A stretch of 17,381 bases of DNA from JAEUPI01 sp036520715 (GCA_036520715.1 DATDJF010000187.1:1-17381), one strand, 5' to 3'. Numbered from the stretch's first letter, positions 6,830 to 15,851 are shown. Numbers and translations are program-made. Notes: a model not told the origin generated them from the letters alone.

Positions 6830-7633
6830 TCAACGGGCAGCGTCGTTGAGTGACCAGTCGTAGTCCAGGAACTCGGGCGTGAGCTGGCCGGCGCGCAGGG
6901 CCTCCTGCACCGCCGGCTCGTCGCTCAACAACACGGCATAGCGGGCAAACACGTCTGCCAGCTTGCGAAAGCCCTGGTGCCCCTTCTCGAAATCCTCGCG
7001 AAACCACTTGAAGATCGAGCTCACCTCGAGCTTGCCGGCGGTGGCACGGTTGCGCGTGCGGTCGCCCAGGAAGCGGCGCATGCCGTCTTCGAGCTGCTGG
7101 TCGAGGCGGTCGGCCGTGTAGGCATCGGGCCTGAGCGCCGGGCAGCCGATGCTGGCGCAGACGATGGCCGTGTGGACGCGCGGATCGTTGTAGCGCGGGC
7201 GCAGCTGCTCGTGCTCGATCCAGTCGAGGTTGCGCGGCTCGCCGACCAGCTTGTAGAAGGTTTTCTTCCAAGGCGAGCCGAACAAGGTGACGTCCTTGAT
7301 CGACTTGAGCTTCGGGTACTCGGTGAGCACCAGCTCGATCGTGAAGGCGTTGTAGGCGTTGATCAGGAACGCCATCTGCTGCGACCGCGAAAAGCCGGCA
7401 AAGCCGGCAGGCGTCAGCGCCGAGAAGGCATCGAGCACACCCTTGAGCGCAGCGCGGTCGGCCAACAGGCCGGCATAGGCGACCCGGCTCTGCTTGTGGT
7501 CGGGCAGCCAGCGCACGTGCTTGCCCAGCAGCGCCTCCCATTGCGCGTAGGCGTGATCGAATGCCTGCGCGCTGGCGGCGGCACCCATCCACGCAGGCGC
7601 GAGCGACAACCAGTGACGACGGGTCAGCGGCAT
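6830..7633 (-). CDS. DUF547 domain protein, exported
   Basis: 267-residue protein of family DUF547, whose biochemical role is not established. The N-terminus MPLTRRHWLSLAPAWMGAAA has two arginines followed by a hydrophobic stretch, so it is probably exported, possibly by the Tat route. The conserved DUF547 blocks are in order: FLINAYNAFTIELVL at 89-103, SPWKK at 120-124, HTAIVCASIGCPALRPDAY with Cys159 and Cys164, IFKWFREDF at 207-215 and LDYDWSLN at 256-263. The Cys/His pattern hints at an enzyme-like or redox site, which is inference. The ATG at 7633 starts the signal sequence; the frame is open further upstream to 7747, but that extension lacks export or family features. No strong ribosome site is visible. 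It is probably first in an operon with the ATP-grasp and patatin genes. Confidence 0.85.
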   Translation of the reverse strand: MPLTRRHWLSLAPAWMGAAASAQAFDHAYAQWEALLGKHVRWLPDHKQSRVAYAGLLADRAALKGVLDAFSALTPAGFAGFSRSQQMAFLINAYNAFTIELVLTEYPKLKSIKDVTLFGSPWKKTFYKLVGEPRNLDWIEHEQLRPRYNDPRVHTAIVCASIGCPALRPDAYTADRLDQQLEDGMRRFLGDRTRNRATAGKLEVSSIFKWFREDFEKGHQGFRKLADVFARYAVLLSDEPAVQEALRAGQLTPEFLDYDWSLNDAAR

Positions 7634-7837
7634 AGCATCGGACGGTGTAGCCGTATACGCAGCAATCGAGAGTTCCAATCCCCGGCCCGGCCCGGCCACG
7701 CCCCTTCGGGCCACGCGAGGCAGCCGCGTCGTGGCGCAGTCCGGCACGAGTCCCGCGCAGAATAGCGGCCAATCCGCTGCCTGCCCTGGAGCAACGCCTG
7801 TGCGTGCGGGCCTTCAGTCGGATTCGTGGCGGAAAAA
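7634..7837. other. Intergenic region gltA / DUF547
   Basis: This 204-base gap separates the end of gltA from the start of the DUF547 gene, both on the minus strand. It should hold the gltA transcript end and the DUF547 promoter. I see short GC hairpins (for example AGCGG-CCAAT-CCGCT at 7764-7778) and a GGCCC-rich tract near 7681-7697, but no hairpin with a T-tract and no convincing promoter boxes. Confidence 0.5.
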
Positions 7838-9154
7838 TTACGCGCGCTGGTCGATCGGCAACACGTCGCGGCGGGGCGCACCGACGTAGAGCTGGCGCGG
7901 CCGACCGATCTTGTACTCGGGGTCGCCGATCATCTCGTTCAATTGCGCGATCCAGCCCACCGTGCGCGCCAGCGCGAAGATGGCGGTGAACAGGCCCACC
8001 GGGATGCCGATGGCGCGCTGCACGATGCCCGAGTAGAAGTCGACGTTCGGGTACAGCTTGCGCGAGACGAAGTAGTCGTCCTCGAGCGCGATCTTTTCCA
8101 GTGCCATCGCCAGCTTGAACAGCGGGTCGTCGTGCAGGCCGAGCGAGGTCAGCACTTCGTGGCAGGTCTCGCGCATCAGCTTGGCGCGCGGGTCGTAGTT
8201 CTTGTAGACGCGGTGGCCGAAGCCCATCAGCTTGACGTTGGAGTTCTTGTCCTTCACCTGGCGGATGAAGTCGCCGATCTTCTCGACGCCGCCGTTGCGC
8301 TGGATGTCGATCAGCATGTTCAGCGCCGCCTCGTTGGCGCCGCCGTGCGCCGGGCCCCACAGGCAGGCCACACCGGCGGCGATGGCCGCGAATGGGTTGG
8401 TGCCCGAGCTGCCGCACAGACGCACGGTGGAGGTGGAGGCGTTCTGCTCGTGGTCGGCGTGCAGGATGAAGATGCGGTCGATGGCGCGCACCAGCACGTC
8501 GTTGGACTCGTACTCCTCGCACGGCGTGGCGAACATCATGCGCATGAAGTTGGCCGAGTACGACAGCTCGTTCTTCGGGTAGATGAACGGCTGGCCGATG
8601 CCGTACTTGTAGGCCATCGACACCAGCGTCGGCAGCTTGGCGATCAGACGGATCGCCGAGATGTCGCGGTGCACCGGGTTGTTGATGTCGGTGCTGTCGT
8701 GATAGAAGGCCGACAACGCGCCCACCAGGCCGGTCAGCACTGCCATCGGGTGCGCGTCGCGGCGGAAGCCGCGCAGGAAGAACTGCATCTGCTCGTTGAC
8801 CATCGTGTGGTTGGTCACCAGCTTGTGAAAGCTCTTCTGCTGCTTCGCGTTGGGCAGCTCGCCGTACAGCAGCAGGTAGCAGGTGTCGAGGAAGTCGCAG
8901 CTCACCGCGAGCTGCTCGATCGGGTAGCCGCGGTACAGCAGCTCGCCCTTGTCGCCGTCGATGTAGGTGATGTTGGAGTTGCACGACGCGGTCGACAGGA
9001 ACCCCGGGTCGTAGGTGAACTTGCCCGTCTGCGCGTACAGCTTGCGGATGTCGATCACGTCCGGGCCGATGCTGCCCTTGTAGATCGGCAGCTCCATCGC
9101 CGGGCTGCTGTCGGAGAACGACAGGGTGGCTTTGACGTTGGACGGGGTCATCAT
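7838..9154 (-). CDS. gltA: Citrate synthase (type II)
   Basis: Condenses acetyl-CoA with oxaloacetate to citrate, the entry step of the TCA cycle. At 438 residues it is the size of the hexameric, NADH-sensitive type of Gram-negative bacteria. Signature and catalytic residues are present: LHADHEQNASTSTVR with His235, WGPAHGGANEAA with His270, GFGHRVYKNYDPRA with His314, and NVDFYSG with Asp372. AAGGAAA lies about 5 bases upstream of the ATG at 9154; a second ATG follows immediately. The gene is 27 bases after sdhE and on the same strand, so it is probably the last gene of the sdh transcript, with a possible extra promoter of its own not seen here. Confidence 0.97.
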   Translation of the reverse strand: MMTPSNVKATLSFSDSSPAMELPIYKGSIGPDVIDIRKLYAQTGKFTYDPGFLSTASCNSNITYIDGDKGELLYRGYPIEQLAVSCDFLDTCYLLLYGELPNAKQQKSFHKLVTNHTMVNEQMQFFLRGFRRDAHPMAVLTGLVGALSAFYHDSTDINNPVHRDISAIRLIAKLPTLVSMAYKYGIGQPFIYPKNELSYSANFMRMMFATPCEEYESNDVLVRAIDRIFILHADHEQNASTSTVRLCGSSGTNPFAAIAAGVACLWGPAHGGANEAALNMLIDIQRNGGVEKIGDFIRQVKDKNSNVKLMGFGHRVYKNYDPRAKLMRETCHEVLTSLGLHDDPLFKLAMALEKIALEDDYFVSRKLYPNVDFYSGIVQRAIGIPVGLFTAIFALARTVGWIAQLNEMIGDPEYKIGRPRQLYVGAPRRDVLPIDQRA

Positions 9155-9181
9155 GGCATTTCCTTGTTGCGTGTTCGAACT

Positions 9182-9472
9182 CTACGCTGGCGCGCGCGGG
9201 GCCACTCGCATCTGCGCCAGCACCTCGTGGACCGCCGGCCGATCCAGCTCGCCGGCGGGCTCGCAGCGCGCCAGCAGCAGATCGAGCAGGTCGTTGTCGG
9301 GCAGGTCCATCAGCGCCTGCAGGCCATCGGCCTGCCGCAGCGTGATGCACGAACCGTGCCGGTTGAAGTAGCGCTCGATCAGGATGTCGTTCTCGAGCAG
9401 GCCGCGCCGGCAGCGCCACTTCAGGCGATTGAAGGCGACGGGGTCGAGGGCGGGCTCCACGGGCTCTTTCAT
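9182..9472 (-). CDS. sdhE: SdhE, succinate dehydrogenase flavinylation factor
   Basis: Small cytoplasmic protein of 96 residues that helps attach FAD covalently to SdhA (family also called DUF339, Sdh5 or YgfY). The hallmark RGxxE is Arg23-Gly24-Leu-Leu-Glu27 within LKWRCRRGLLENDILIERYF, followed by the helical bundle segments LMDLPDNDLLDLLLARCEP. Its ATG overlaps the sdhB stop by 4 bases (ATGA at 9472-9469) and lacks a ribosome site of its own, which points to translational coupling. Position between sdhB and gltA fits its role in maturing the complex. Confidence 0.93.
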   Translation of the reverse strand: MKEPVEPALDPVAFNRLKWRCRRGLLENDILIERYFNRHGSCITLRQADGLQALMDLPDNDLLDLLLARCEPAGELDRPAVHEVLAQMRVAPRAPA

Positions 9473-10260
9473 ACCGTGCGCCGGACCATCAACTCCTTGA
9501 TCTTGCCGATCGCCGCCGTGGGGTTGAGCCCCTTCGGACAGACGTCGACGCAGTTCATGATGCTGTGGCAGCGGAACAGCCGGTACGGGTCTTCCAGGTT
9601 GTCGAGCCGCTCGCCGGTGGCCTGGTCGCGGCTGTCGGCGATGAAGCGGTAGGCCTGCAGCAGCCCCGCCGGGCCGACGAACTTGTCGGGGTTCCACCAG
9701 AAGCTCGGGCAGCTGGTGGAGCAGCTCGCGCACAGGATGCACTCGTACAGGCCGTTCAGCTCGTCGCGCTGCTCCGGGCTTTGCAGCCGCTCCTTCTCGG
9801 GCGCCACATCGTCGTTCACCAGGTACGGCTTGATCGAGTGGTATTGCTTGAAGAACAACGTCATGTCGACGATCAGGTCGCGCACCACCGGCAACCCGGG
9901 CAGCGGCTTGAGCACGATCGGATCCTTCAGCCGCCGCAGGTTGGTGAGGCAGGCCAGGCCGTTCTTGCCGTTGATGTTCATTGCATCGGAGCCGCAGACG
10001 CCTTCGCGGCACGAGCGGCGGAAGCTCAGCGTGGGGTCGATTGCCTTGAGCCTGATCATCGCGTCGAGCAGCATGCGCTCGGAGCCGTCGAGGTCGAGCG
10101 TCAGCGTCTGCATGTGCGGCCGCTCGTCGCGGTCGGGGTCGTAGCGATAGATCTGGAACGTGCGCCGTTTGAGGTTGGTCACGCGCTCGAAGCGCGAGTT
10201 GAGGTAGGTGCTGTCGGACGCCGTCAGTGCGGCGCCCTCGTCGGGGGCGGCGGCTGTCAT
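9469..10260 (-). CDS. sdhB: Succinate dehydrogenase iron-sulfur subunit
   Basis: Carries electrons from SdhA FAD to the quinone site through three iron-sulfur clusters. Of 263 residues, the 2Fe-2S domain has Cys84, Cys89, Asp92 and Cys104 (CREGVCGSDAM ... GLAC). The C-terminal domain has Cys174, Cys177, Cys180 and Cys241 for the 4Fe-4S cluster, and Cys184, Cys231 and Cys237 for the 3Fe-4S cluster (CILCASCSTSC, CHSIMNCVDVC). The start overlaps the sdhA stop as TGATG, with AAGGTGAGG upstream. This start gives about 25 to 30 more N-terminal residues than usual before RTFQIYRYDPD. A GTG at residue 27 would give the standard length but has no good ribosome site. Confidence 0.96.
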   Translation of the reverse strand: MTAAAPDEGAALTASDSTYLNSRFERVTNLKRRTFQIYRYDPDRDERPHMQTLTLDLDGSERMLLDAMIRLKAIDPTLSFRRSCREGVCGSDAMNINGKNGLACLTNLRRLKDPIVLKPLPGLPVVRDLIVDMTLFFKQYHSIKPYLVNDDVAPEKERLQSPEQRDELNGLYECILCASCSTSCPSFWWNPDKFVGPAGLLQAYRFIADSRDQATGERLDNLEDPYRLFRCHSIMNCVDVCPKGLNPTAAIGKIKELMVRRTV

Positions 10261-12065
10261 CAGAAGGTCCTCACCTTGGGCGGTACCGAGTCCACGCTGA
10301 GCGGCTTGAGCTGCACCGGCTTGTAGTCGAGCCGGCTGCCCTTGCTGTACCACAGGCTGTGCTTCATCCACTCGGCATCGTTGCGCCCGAGCGGGAACAA
10401 CGGGTCGTCGGCGCCGCGCTCGTAGTCGACCACCGTGTGCGCACCGCGGCACTCCTTGCGCGCGGCGGCCGACACGATGGTGGCCTGAGCGCACTCGATG
10501 AGGTTCTCGATCTCGAGGGCTTCGACGCGCGCGGTGTTGAACACCTTCGATTTGTCCTTCAGGCCGATCGCTTCGGCGCGCCGGCGCAGCGCCACCACCT
10601 TCTCGACACCTTCGTCGAGCAGCGCGCGGGTGCGAAACACGCCGGCGTGGTGCTGCATCGTGGCGCGGATGTCGTTGGCCACGTCCTGCGCGTATTCGCC
10701 GTCGGTGGCGCCATCGAGCCGCGCCAGGCGGCTCAGCGGCAGTTCGGTGGCGTCGGCGGGCAGCTCCTTGTGGGCCTGGGGCGCCTTGGCCAGCGCGCCG
10801 ACGATGTGGTCGCCGGCGGCGCGGCCGAACACCAGCAGGTCGAGCAGCGAATTGGTGCCCAGCCGGTTGGCGCCGTGCACGCTGACGCAGGCGCACTCGC
10901 CCACTGCGTAGAGGCCACCGACCACCGAGTTGGGATTGCCGCCCTGGGGCGCCACCACCTGGCCGTGGATGTTGGTGGGGATGCCGCCCATTTGGTAGTG
11001 GATGGTGGGCACCACGGGGATCGGCTCCTTCGTGATGTCGACATTGGCGAAGTTGTGGCCGATTTCGTACACCGAGGGCAGCCGCTTCATGATGTCTTTC
11101 ACCCCGATGTGCGTCATGTCGAGGTGGATGTAGTCCTTGTTGGGGCCGCAGCCGCGGCCCTCCTTGATTTCCTGGTCCATGCAGCGCGACACGAAATCGC
11201 GCGGCGCCAGGTCCTTCAGTGTCGGCGCATAACGCTCCATGAAACGCTCGCCGTCGACGTTGCGCAGGATCGCGCCCTCGCCACGGCAGCCCTCGGTGAG
11301 CAGCACGCCGACGCCGGCCACCGCGGTGGGATGGAATTGCCAGAACTCCATGTCCTCGAGCGGCAGACCGGCGCGCGCCGCCATGCCCATGCCGTCGCCG
11401 GTATTGATGAAGGCGTTGGTCGACGCCGCATAGATGCGGCCGGCGCCGCCGGTGGCCAGCAGCGTGCACTTGCCCTGCAGGATGCTGACCTCGCCGGTTT
11501 CCATTTCGAGCGCGGTGACGCCGAGCACGTCGCCGTCGGCATCGCGCACCAGGTCGAGCGCCATCCACTCGACGAAGAACTGCGTGCGCGCCTTGACGTT
11601 CTGCTGGTACAGCGTGTGCAGCATCGCGTGGCCGGTGCGGTCGGCCGCGGCGCAGGCGCGCTGGATCGGCTTTTCGCCATAGTTGGCGGTGTGGCCGCCG
11701 AACGGCCGCTGATAGATCGTGCCGTCGGGGTTGCGGTCGAACGGCATGCCCATGTGCTCGAGCTCGTACACCACCTTGGGTGCCTCACGGCACATGAACT
11801 CGATGGCGTCCTGGTCGCCCAGCCAGTCGCTGCCCTTGACGGTGTCGTAGAAGTGGTAGTGCCAGTTGTCCTCGCTCATGTTGCCGAGCGAGGCGCCGAT
11901 GCCGCCTTGCGCGGCCACCGTGTGCGAGCGCGTCGGGAACACCTTGGACAGCACCGCCACGTTCAAGCCCGCACGAGCGAGCTGCAGCGAGGCGCGCATG
12001 CCCGAGCCGCCGGCGCCGACGATGACGACGTCGAACTTGCGTCTGGTGATCGATGGTGACGGCAT
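10260..12065 (-). CDS. sdhA: Succinate dehydrogenase flavoprotein subunit
   Basis: Oxidises succinate to fumarate at a covalently bound FAD on the cytoplasmic face of complex II. The protein is 601 residues, normal for SdhA. The dinucleotide loop VVIVGAGGSG is at 13-22, the FAD-linking His48 is in RSHTVAAQGG, and the active-site residues are His244 (QFHPT), Arg288 (LAPRDFVSR), His355 (HYQMGGIPTN) and Arg400 (GANRLGTNSLLDLL). The ATG at 12065 is 5 bases after the sdhD stop. The stop shares one base with the sdhB start. The flavinylation factor is encoded downstream as sdhE. Confidence 0.97.
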   Translation of the reverse strand: MPSPSITRRKFDVVIVGAGGSGMRASLQLARAGLNVAVLSKVFPTRSHTVAAQGGIGASLGNMSEDNWHYHFYDTVKGSDWLGDQDAIEFMCREAPKVVYELEHMGMPFDRNPDGTIYQRPFGGHTANYGEKPIQRACAAADRTGHAMLHTLYQQNVKARTQFFVEWMALDLVRDADGDVLGVTALEMETGEVSILQGKCTLLATGGAGRIYAASTNAFINTGDGMGMAARAGLPLEDMEFWQFHPTAVAGVGVLLTEGCRGEGAILRNVDGERFMERYAPTLKDLAPRDFVSRCMDQEIKEGRGCGPNKDYIHLDMTHIGVKDIMKRLPSVYEIGHNFANVDITKEPIPVVPTIHYQMGGIPTNIHGQVVAPQGGNPNSVVGGLYAVGECACVSVHGANRLGTNSLLDLLVFGRAAGDHIVGALAKAPQAHKELPADATELPLSRLARLDGATDGEYAQDVANDIRATMQHHAGVFRTRALLDEGVEKVVALRRRAEAIGLKDKSKVFNTARVEALEIENLIECAQATIVSAAARKECRGAHTVVDYERGADDPLFPLGRNDAEWMKHSLWYSKGSRLDYKPVQLKPLSVDSVPPKVRTF

Positions 12066-12070
12066 ATTTC

Positions 12071-12436
12071 TCAAAGTCTCCACAACACCTGTACGGCCCA
12101 GCCGGTGCAGCCGACCAGCCAGACGATGGTGGCCACCTGCAGCGCCAGGCGCAGCCACACCGGCTTGATGTAGTCCATCCAGACGTCGCGCATGCCGACC
12201 CAGGCGTGCCACGCGAGCGCGATGATCACCACGAAGGTGGCAAAGCGCATCCACTGCGGCGAGAAGATGGCCGACCAGCGCAGGTAGCCGAGCTTGGCGC
12301 CGAACAGCACCTGCGCGACCAGCACCAGCGTGTACAGCGCCATCAGCACCGCGGTGACGCGCTGGCTGAGCCAGTCGCGCAGGCCGTAGTGGGCGCCGAC
12401 GACGAGCCGCTTGGAGCCGAAGTCGTTGCTGCTCAT
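12071..12436 (-). CDS. sdhD: Succinate dehydrogenase membrane anchor subunit
   Basis: One of two integral-membrane subunits that bind haem b and ubiquinone. The 121 residues contain three hydrophobic helices (about 27-46, 64-83, 96-117). The motif WHAWVGMRDVWMDYIKP at 76-91 carries His77, matching the E. coli SdhD haem ligand His71, and Asp88-Tyr89, matching the quinone-site pair Asp82-Tyr83. GAGG lies 9 bases upstream of the ATG and overlaps the sdhC stop; the gap to sdhC is 10 bases. Confidence 0.94.
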   Translation of the reverse strand: MSSNDFGSKRLVVGAHYGLRDWLSQRVTAVLMALYTLVLVAQVLFGAKLGYLRWSAIFSPQWMRFATFVVIIALAWHAWVGMRDVWMDYIKPVWLRLALQVATIVWLVGCTGWAVQVLWRL

Positions 12437-12446
12437 GCCGTGCGCC

Positions 12447-12875
12447 TCAGTACAGCCCGAACAGCTTGGCGCCGAGCACGAGGGTCAGCACGCCGCTCGC
12501 CCCCAGCGTGATCAACGCCGAGATGCGGCCCTGTTGCAACGTGACACTGTGGGTGACGTCCATCCACAGGTGGCGCACGCCGGCGATCAGGTGGTGCAGA
12601 AACGACCAGATCAACGCCAGCACGATCAACTTGAGCAGGAACGCGGGCACGATGCCGATGCCGGCGACGAAGGCATTGCTGAAGCGCTCGTACGAGACCT
12701 CGCTGGTGAGGCTCACGTCGAGCAGCCACACCACCAGCGGCAGCAACACGAACATCAGGGCACCGCTGACACGATGCAGGATCGACACCCAGCCCGCGGG
12801 CGGCAAACGGTAGGCGACGATTTGCGAGACGTGGATGTTGGTATAGACCGGGCGTTGCCTGTGCTCGTCTGCCAT
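12447..12875 (-). CDS. sdhC: Succinate dehydrogenase cytochrome b556 subunit
   Basis: Membrane subunit that shares the haem b and quinone site with SdhD. In the 142 residues, RPVYTNIHV and SILHRVSG (31-38) are the usual N-terminal signature, with Ser31 and Arg35 at the quinone site. His95 in HHLIAGVRHLWMD is the likely haem ligand (E. coli His84). Three helices are visible at about 37-57, 76-96 and 117-139. GCAGGT precedes the ATG by 6 bases. This is the first gene of the sdh operon proper; the GntR gene ends 83 bases upstream on the same strand. Confidence 0.94.
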   Translation of the reverse strand: MADEHRQRPVYTNIHVSQIVAYRLPPAGWVSILHRVSGALMFVLLPLVVWLLDVSLTSEVSYERFSNAFVAGIGIVPAFLLKLIVLALIWSFLHHLIAGVRHLWMDVTHSVTLQQGRISALITLGASGVLTLVLGAKLFGLY

Positions 12876-12958
12876 GGATAACCTGCCTCGCTGCCCGAAG
12901 AACCGGACGATTTTATTTCAACCCGACGACCGGCCCCGCTCTGACCAGTGCAACGGCA
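12876..12958 (-). promoter_or_regulatory. Candidate promoter region of the sdh-gltA operon
   Basis: This 83-base gap between the GntR gene and sdhC contains the only AT-rich island nearby, TGAAATAAAATCG on the minus strand. TAAAAT at 12915-12910 could be a -10 box; no good -35 box is seen at the right distance. The promoter could instead lie upstream of the GntR gene, giving a transcript that includes the regulator. Confidence 0.35.
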
Positions 12959-13738
12959 TCATTGCAGCTCGTTGCGGTAGTGGTGCGCATCGGTGCGGTA
13001 CAGGCCGCGCCGCAACTCCACCGGCCGCTCGCCGTAGGTCAGCGAGCGGCGCTCCACGCTCAGCAGCGGCGACCCGGCGGCCACTTCGAGCAAGGCCGCT
13101 GCCTCGCCGTCGGCGGCGACGGCACGGATCTTCTCCTCGGCACGGATCATCTGCACGCCGAACGCCGCCTCGAACAGCGCATACATCGGGCCCTCGTAGG
13201 CCGACAGCCGCTCGGCATTCAGGTCCTTGAACAGGCGTGCCGGCAGCCAGATGTCGTCGAGCACCACCGGCCGTTGCTCGGCCAGCAGCAGGCGGCGCAC
13301 GAACACCACCGGGTCGCCGCTCTTCAACTCGAGCGCGCGGGCGATGTCGGCACTGGCGCGCCCACGGCGGCAGTGCAGCAGGCGGCGCTGCAGGTCGCGG
13401 CCGCTGCCGTCGTCGGCGGCCAGGCGCAGGAAGCGGTAGCGTGTGGTCTGCTCGGCGTGGGTGGCCACGAACGTGCCCCTGCCCTGGCGGCGCGTCAGCA
13501 GGTTTTCGGCCGCCAGGTCGTCGATCGCCTTGCGCACGGTGCCCTGGCTGACGCCGAAACGATCGGCCAGCTCGAACTCGCTGGGAATCATCTCGCCGGC
13601 TTTCCACACGCCCGCTTGCATGTCTTGCACGATCAGCAGCTTGATCCGGCGATACAGCGGCCTGAAGGCGGCATCGCCTTCGCGCTGCGGTCGCGCGGGC
13701 TTGTGCGGCCGCTGGGACGACGGGCTCATGGCCGCCAT
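12959..13738 (-). CDS. GntR-family transcriptional regulator (HutC/UTRA type)
   Basis: DNA-binding repressor or activator of 259 residues (256 if the second ATG at 13729 is used; neither has a clear ribosome site). The N-terminal winged helix-turn-helix reads PLYRRIKLLIV, IPSEFELADRFGVSQGTVRK (the recognition part) and ENLLTRRQGRGTFVA. A UTRA ligand-binding domain fills roughly residues 110-250 (VVFVRRLLLAEQRPVVLDDIWLP split across strands; YALFEAAFGVQMIRAEEKI; PLLSVERRSLTYGERPVELR). UTRA domains bind small metabolites; the ligand here is unknown. Placed between the divergent mdh and sdh operons, it is well positioned to control both, which is inference. Confidence 0.9.
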   Translation of the reverse strand: MAAMSPSSQRPHKPARPQREGDAAFRPLYRRIKLLIVQDMQAGVWKAGEMIPSEFELADRFGVSQGTVRKAIDDLAAENLLTRRQGRGTFVATHAEQTTRYRFLRLAADDGSGRDLQRRLLHCRRGRASADIARALELKSGDPVVFVRRLLLAEQRPVVLDDIWLPARLFKDLNAERLSAYEGPMYALFEAAFGVQMIRAEEKIRAVAADGEAAALLEVAAGSPLLSVERRSLTYGERPVELRRGLYRTDAHHYRNELQ

Positions 13739-13837
13739 TGCAGCACAGCCGGGGCGCTGCGGTGACCTACACTTGCCTTTCGACGCGTCCAAGCGCACGC
13801 GTACGCAGTGCCAGCCCACTTTCCTGGAGTGAAGTTC
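13739..13837. promoter_or_regulatory. Divergent promoter region GntR gene / mdh
   Basis: This 99-base gap must hold both promoters. On the minus strand TTGGAC is followed after 17 bases by TAGGTC, a possible promoter for the regulator. On the plus strand TACACT at 13768-13773 is a weak -10 candidate for mdh. Two copies of the hexamer ACGCGT, at 13783-13788 and 13797-13802, are spaced 14 bases start to start and could be regulator half-sites. Confidence 0.4.
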
Positions 13838-14824
<987 letters not shown>

Positions 14825-14846
14825 CAGCTGCAAAGCACTTCCTGCA

Positions 14847-15851
14847 GTGACTGCGGCCATCGAACACCCCCGCGACGTGCTGTTCGCCGACGGCGACCTG
14901 GCGCCGTCGATCCCCGTGTGCGACCACTATTGCGGCGTCGAGGAGCGCATGCGCAAGAGCCTGGCGCTGCAGGTCGAGCTGGGCCCGGTGTTCGACGTCA
15001 CCTTCGACTGCGAAGACGGCGCGCCGGTGGGCCACGAGGCCGAGCACGTGCGCATGGCGGTCGATCTGCTGATGTCGAGCGAAAACAACTTCGGGCGCGT
15101 CGGCGCGCGCGTGCACCCGTTCGACCACGACGCGTTCGCCGACGACGTCGACACCTTGATCCAGGGCGCGGGAGCGCGGCTACCCTACATCATGGTGCCC
15201 AAGGTCCGTGATCTCGCCGACGCCAAGCAGGCGATCAAGGCGATCGACGCGGCGGCAGGACAGCACGGCCTGCGGCAGCGGCCCGCCGTGCACTTCCTGA
15301 TCGAAACGCACGGCGCCCTGCGCGACGTGTTCGCGATCGCGGCGTTGCCGCGCGTGCAGTCGCTGTCGTTCGGGCTGATGGACTTCGTGTCGGCGCACCA
15401 GGGCGCGATCCCGGTCAGCGCGATGAGCGCGCAGGGGCAGTTCGAGCATCCGCTGGTGCGCCGCGCCAAGCTGGAGATCGCTGCCGCCTGCCACGCCGCC
15501 GCGAAAGTGCCATCGCACAGCGTGGTCACCGAGTTCAAGCACGTCAAGGCCATCCAGGCCGCGGCCAGCCGGGCCGTGCACGAGTTCGGCTACACGCGCA
15601 TGTGGAGCATCCATCCGTCGCAGATCCAGCCGATCATCGAGGTCTTCGCGCCTACCGTGGCCGAGCTGGACGAGGCCATCGAGATCATCGGCGCGGCCGA
15701 GGCCGCGCGCTGGGCGCCGATCCGCCACCGCGACACGCTGCACGACCGCGCCAGCTACCGCTACTACTGGCAGGTCATCGAACGCGCGCGGCGCACCCGG
15801 CAACCCCTGCCGGTCGAGATCGAACAGGCGTGGTTCGGAACCCGCCCCTGA
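14847..15851 (+). CDS. HpcH/HpaI aldolase / CitE-like lyase family protein
   Basis: 334-residue TIM-barrel protein of the citrate-lyase-beta/malyl-CoA-lyase superfamily, which cleaves or forms C-C bonds in acyl-CoA or oxo-acid substrates using Mg2+. Motifs are DVTFDCEDGAP (50-60, acidic metal-site region), GARVHPFD with Arg88, YIMVPKV (114-120), HFLIETHGAL with Glu153, LSFGLMDF (173-180) and RMWSIHPSQI (251-260), the family's IHP signature. It starts with GTG at 14847; no ATG is available before residue 35 and the ribosome site is weak. No citrate lyase alpha or gamma genes are near, so it is not part of citrate lyase. Being next to mdh suggests a CoA-ester substrate linked to malate or oxaloacetate, but the exact reaction is not readable. 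Confidence 0.85.
   Translation: MTAAIEHPRDVLFADGDLAPSIPVCDHYCGVEERMRKSLALQVELGPVFDVTFDCEDGAPVGHEAEHVRMAVDLLMSSENNFGRVGARVHPFDHDAFADDVDTLIQGAGARLPYIMVPKVRDLADAKQAIKAIDAAAGQHGLRQRPAVHFLIETHGALRDVFAIAALPRVQSLSFGLMDFVSAHQGAIPVSAMSAQGQFEHPLVRRAKLEIAAACHAAAKVPSHSVVTEFKHVKAIQAAASRAVHEFGYTRMWSIHPSQIQPIIEVFAPTVAELDEAIEIIGAAEAARWAPIRHRDTLHDRASYRYYWQVIERARRTRQPLPVEIEQAWFGTRP

Noticed and set aside
7666..7690. tRNA T-arm-like string GAGAGTTCCAATCCCC
   Set aside because: The flanking arms do not pair, and no acceptor stem or anticodon arm was found upstream.
7764..7778. Small hairpin past gltA as a terminator
   Set aside because: Only 5 pairs and no T-tract on the gltA strand.
7826..9652. 608-codon plus-strand open frame opposite gltA and sdhE
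   Set aside because: The His/Val/Arg/Gln-rich composition is typical of the reverse complement of GC-rich genes, and gltA and sdhE on the other strand are unambiguous.
10227..12059. 610-codon plus-strand open frame opposite sdhA
   Set aside because: It is the exact antisense of a complete SdhA with all catalytic residues, and has no recognisable domain.
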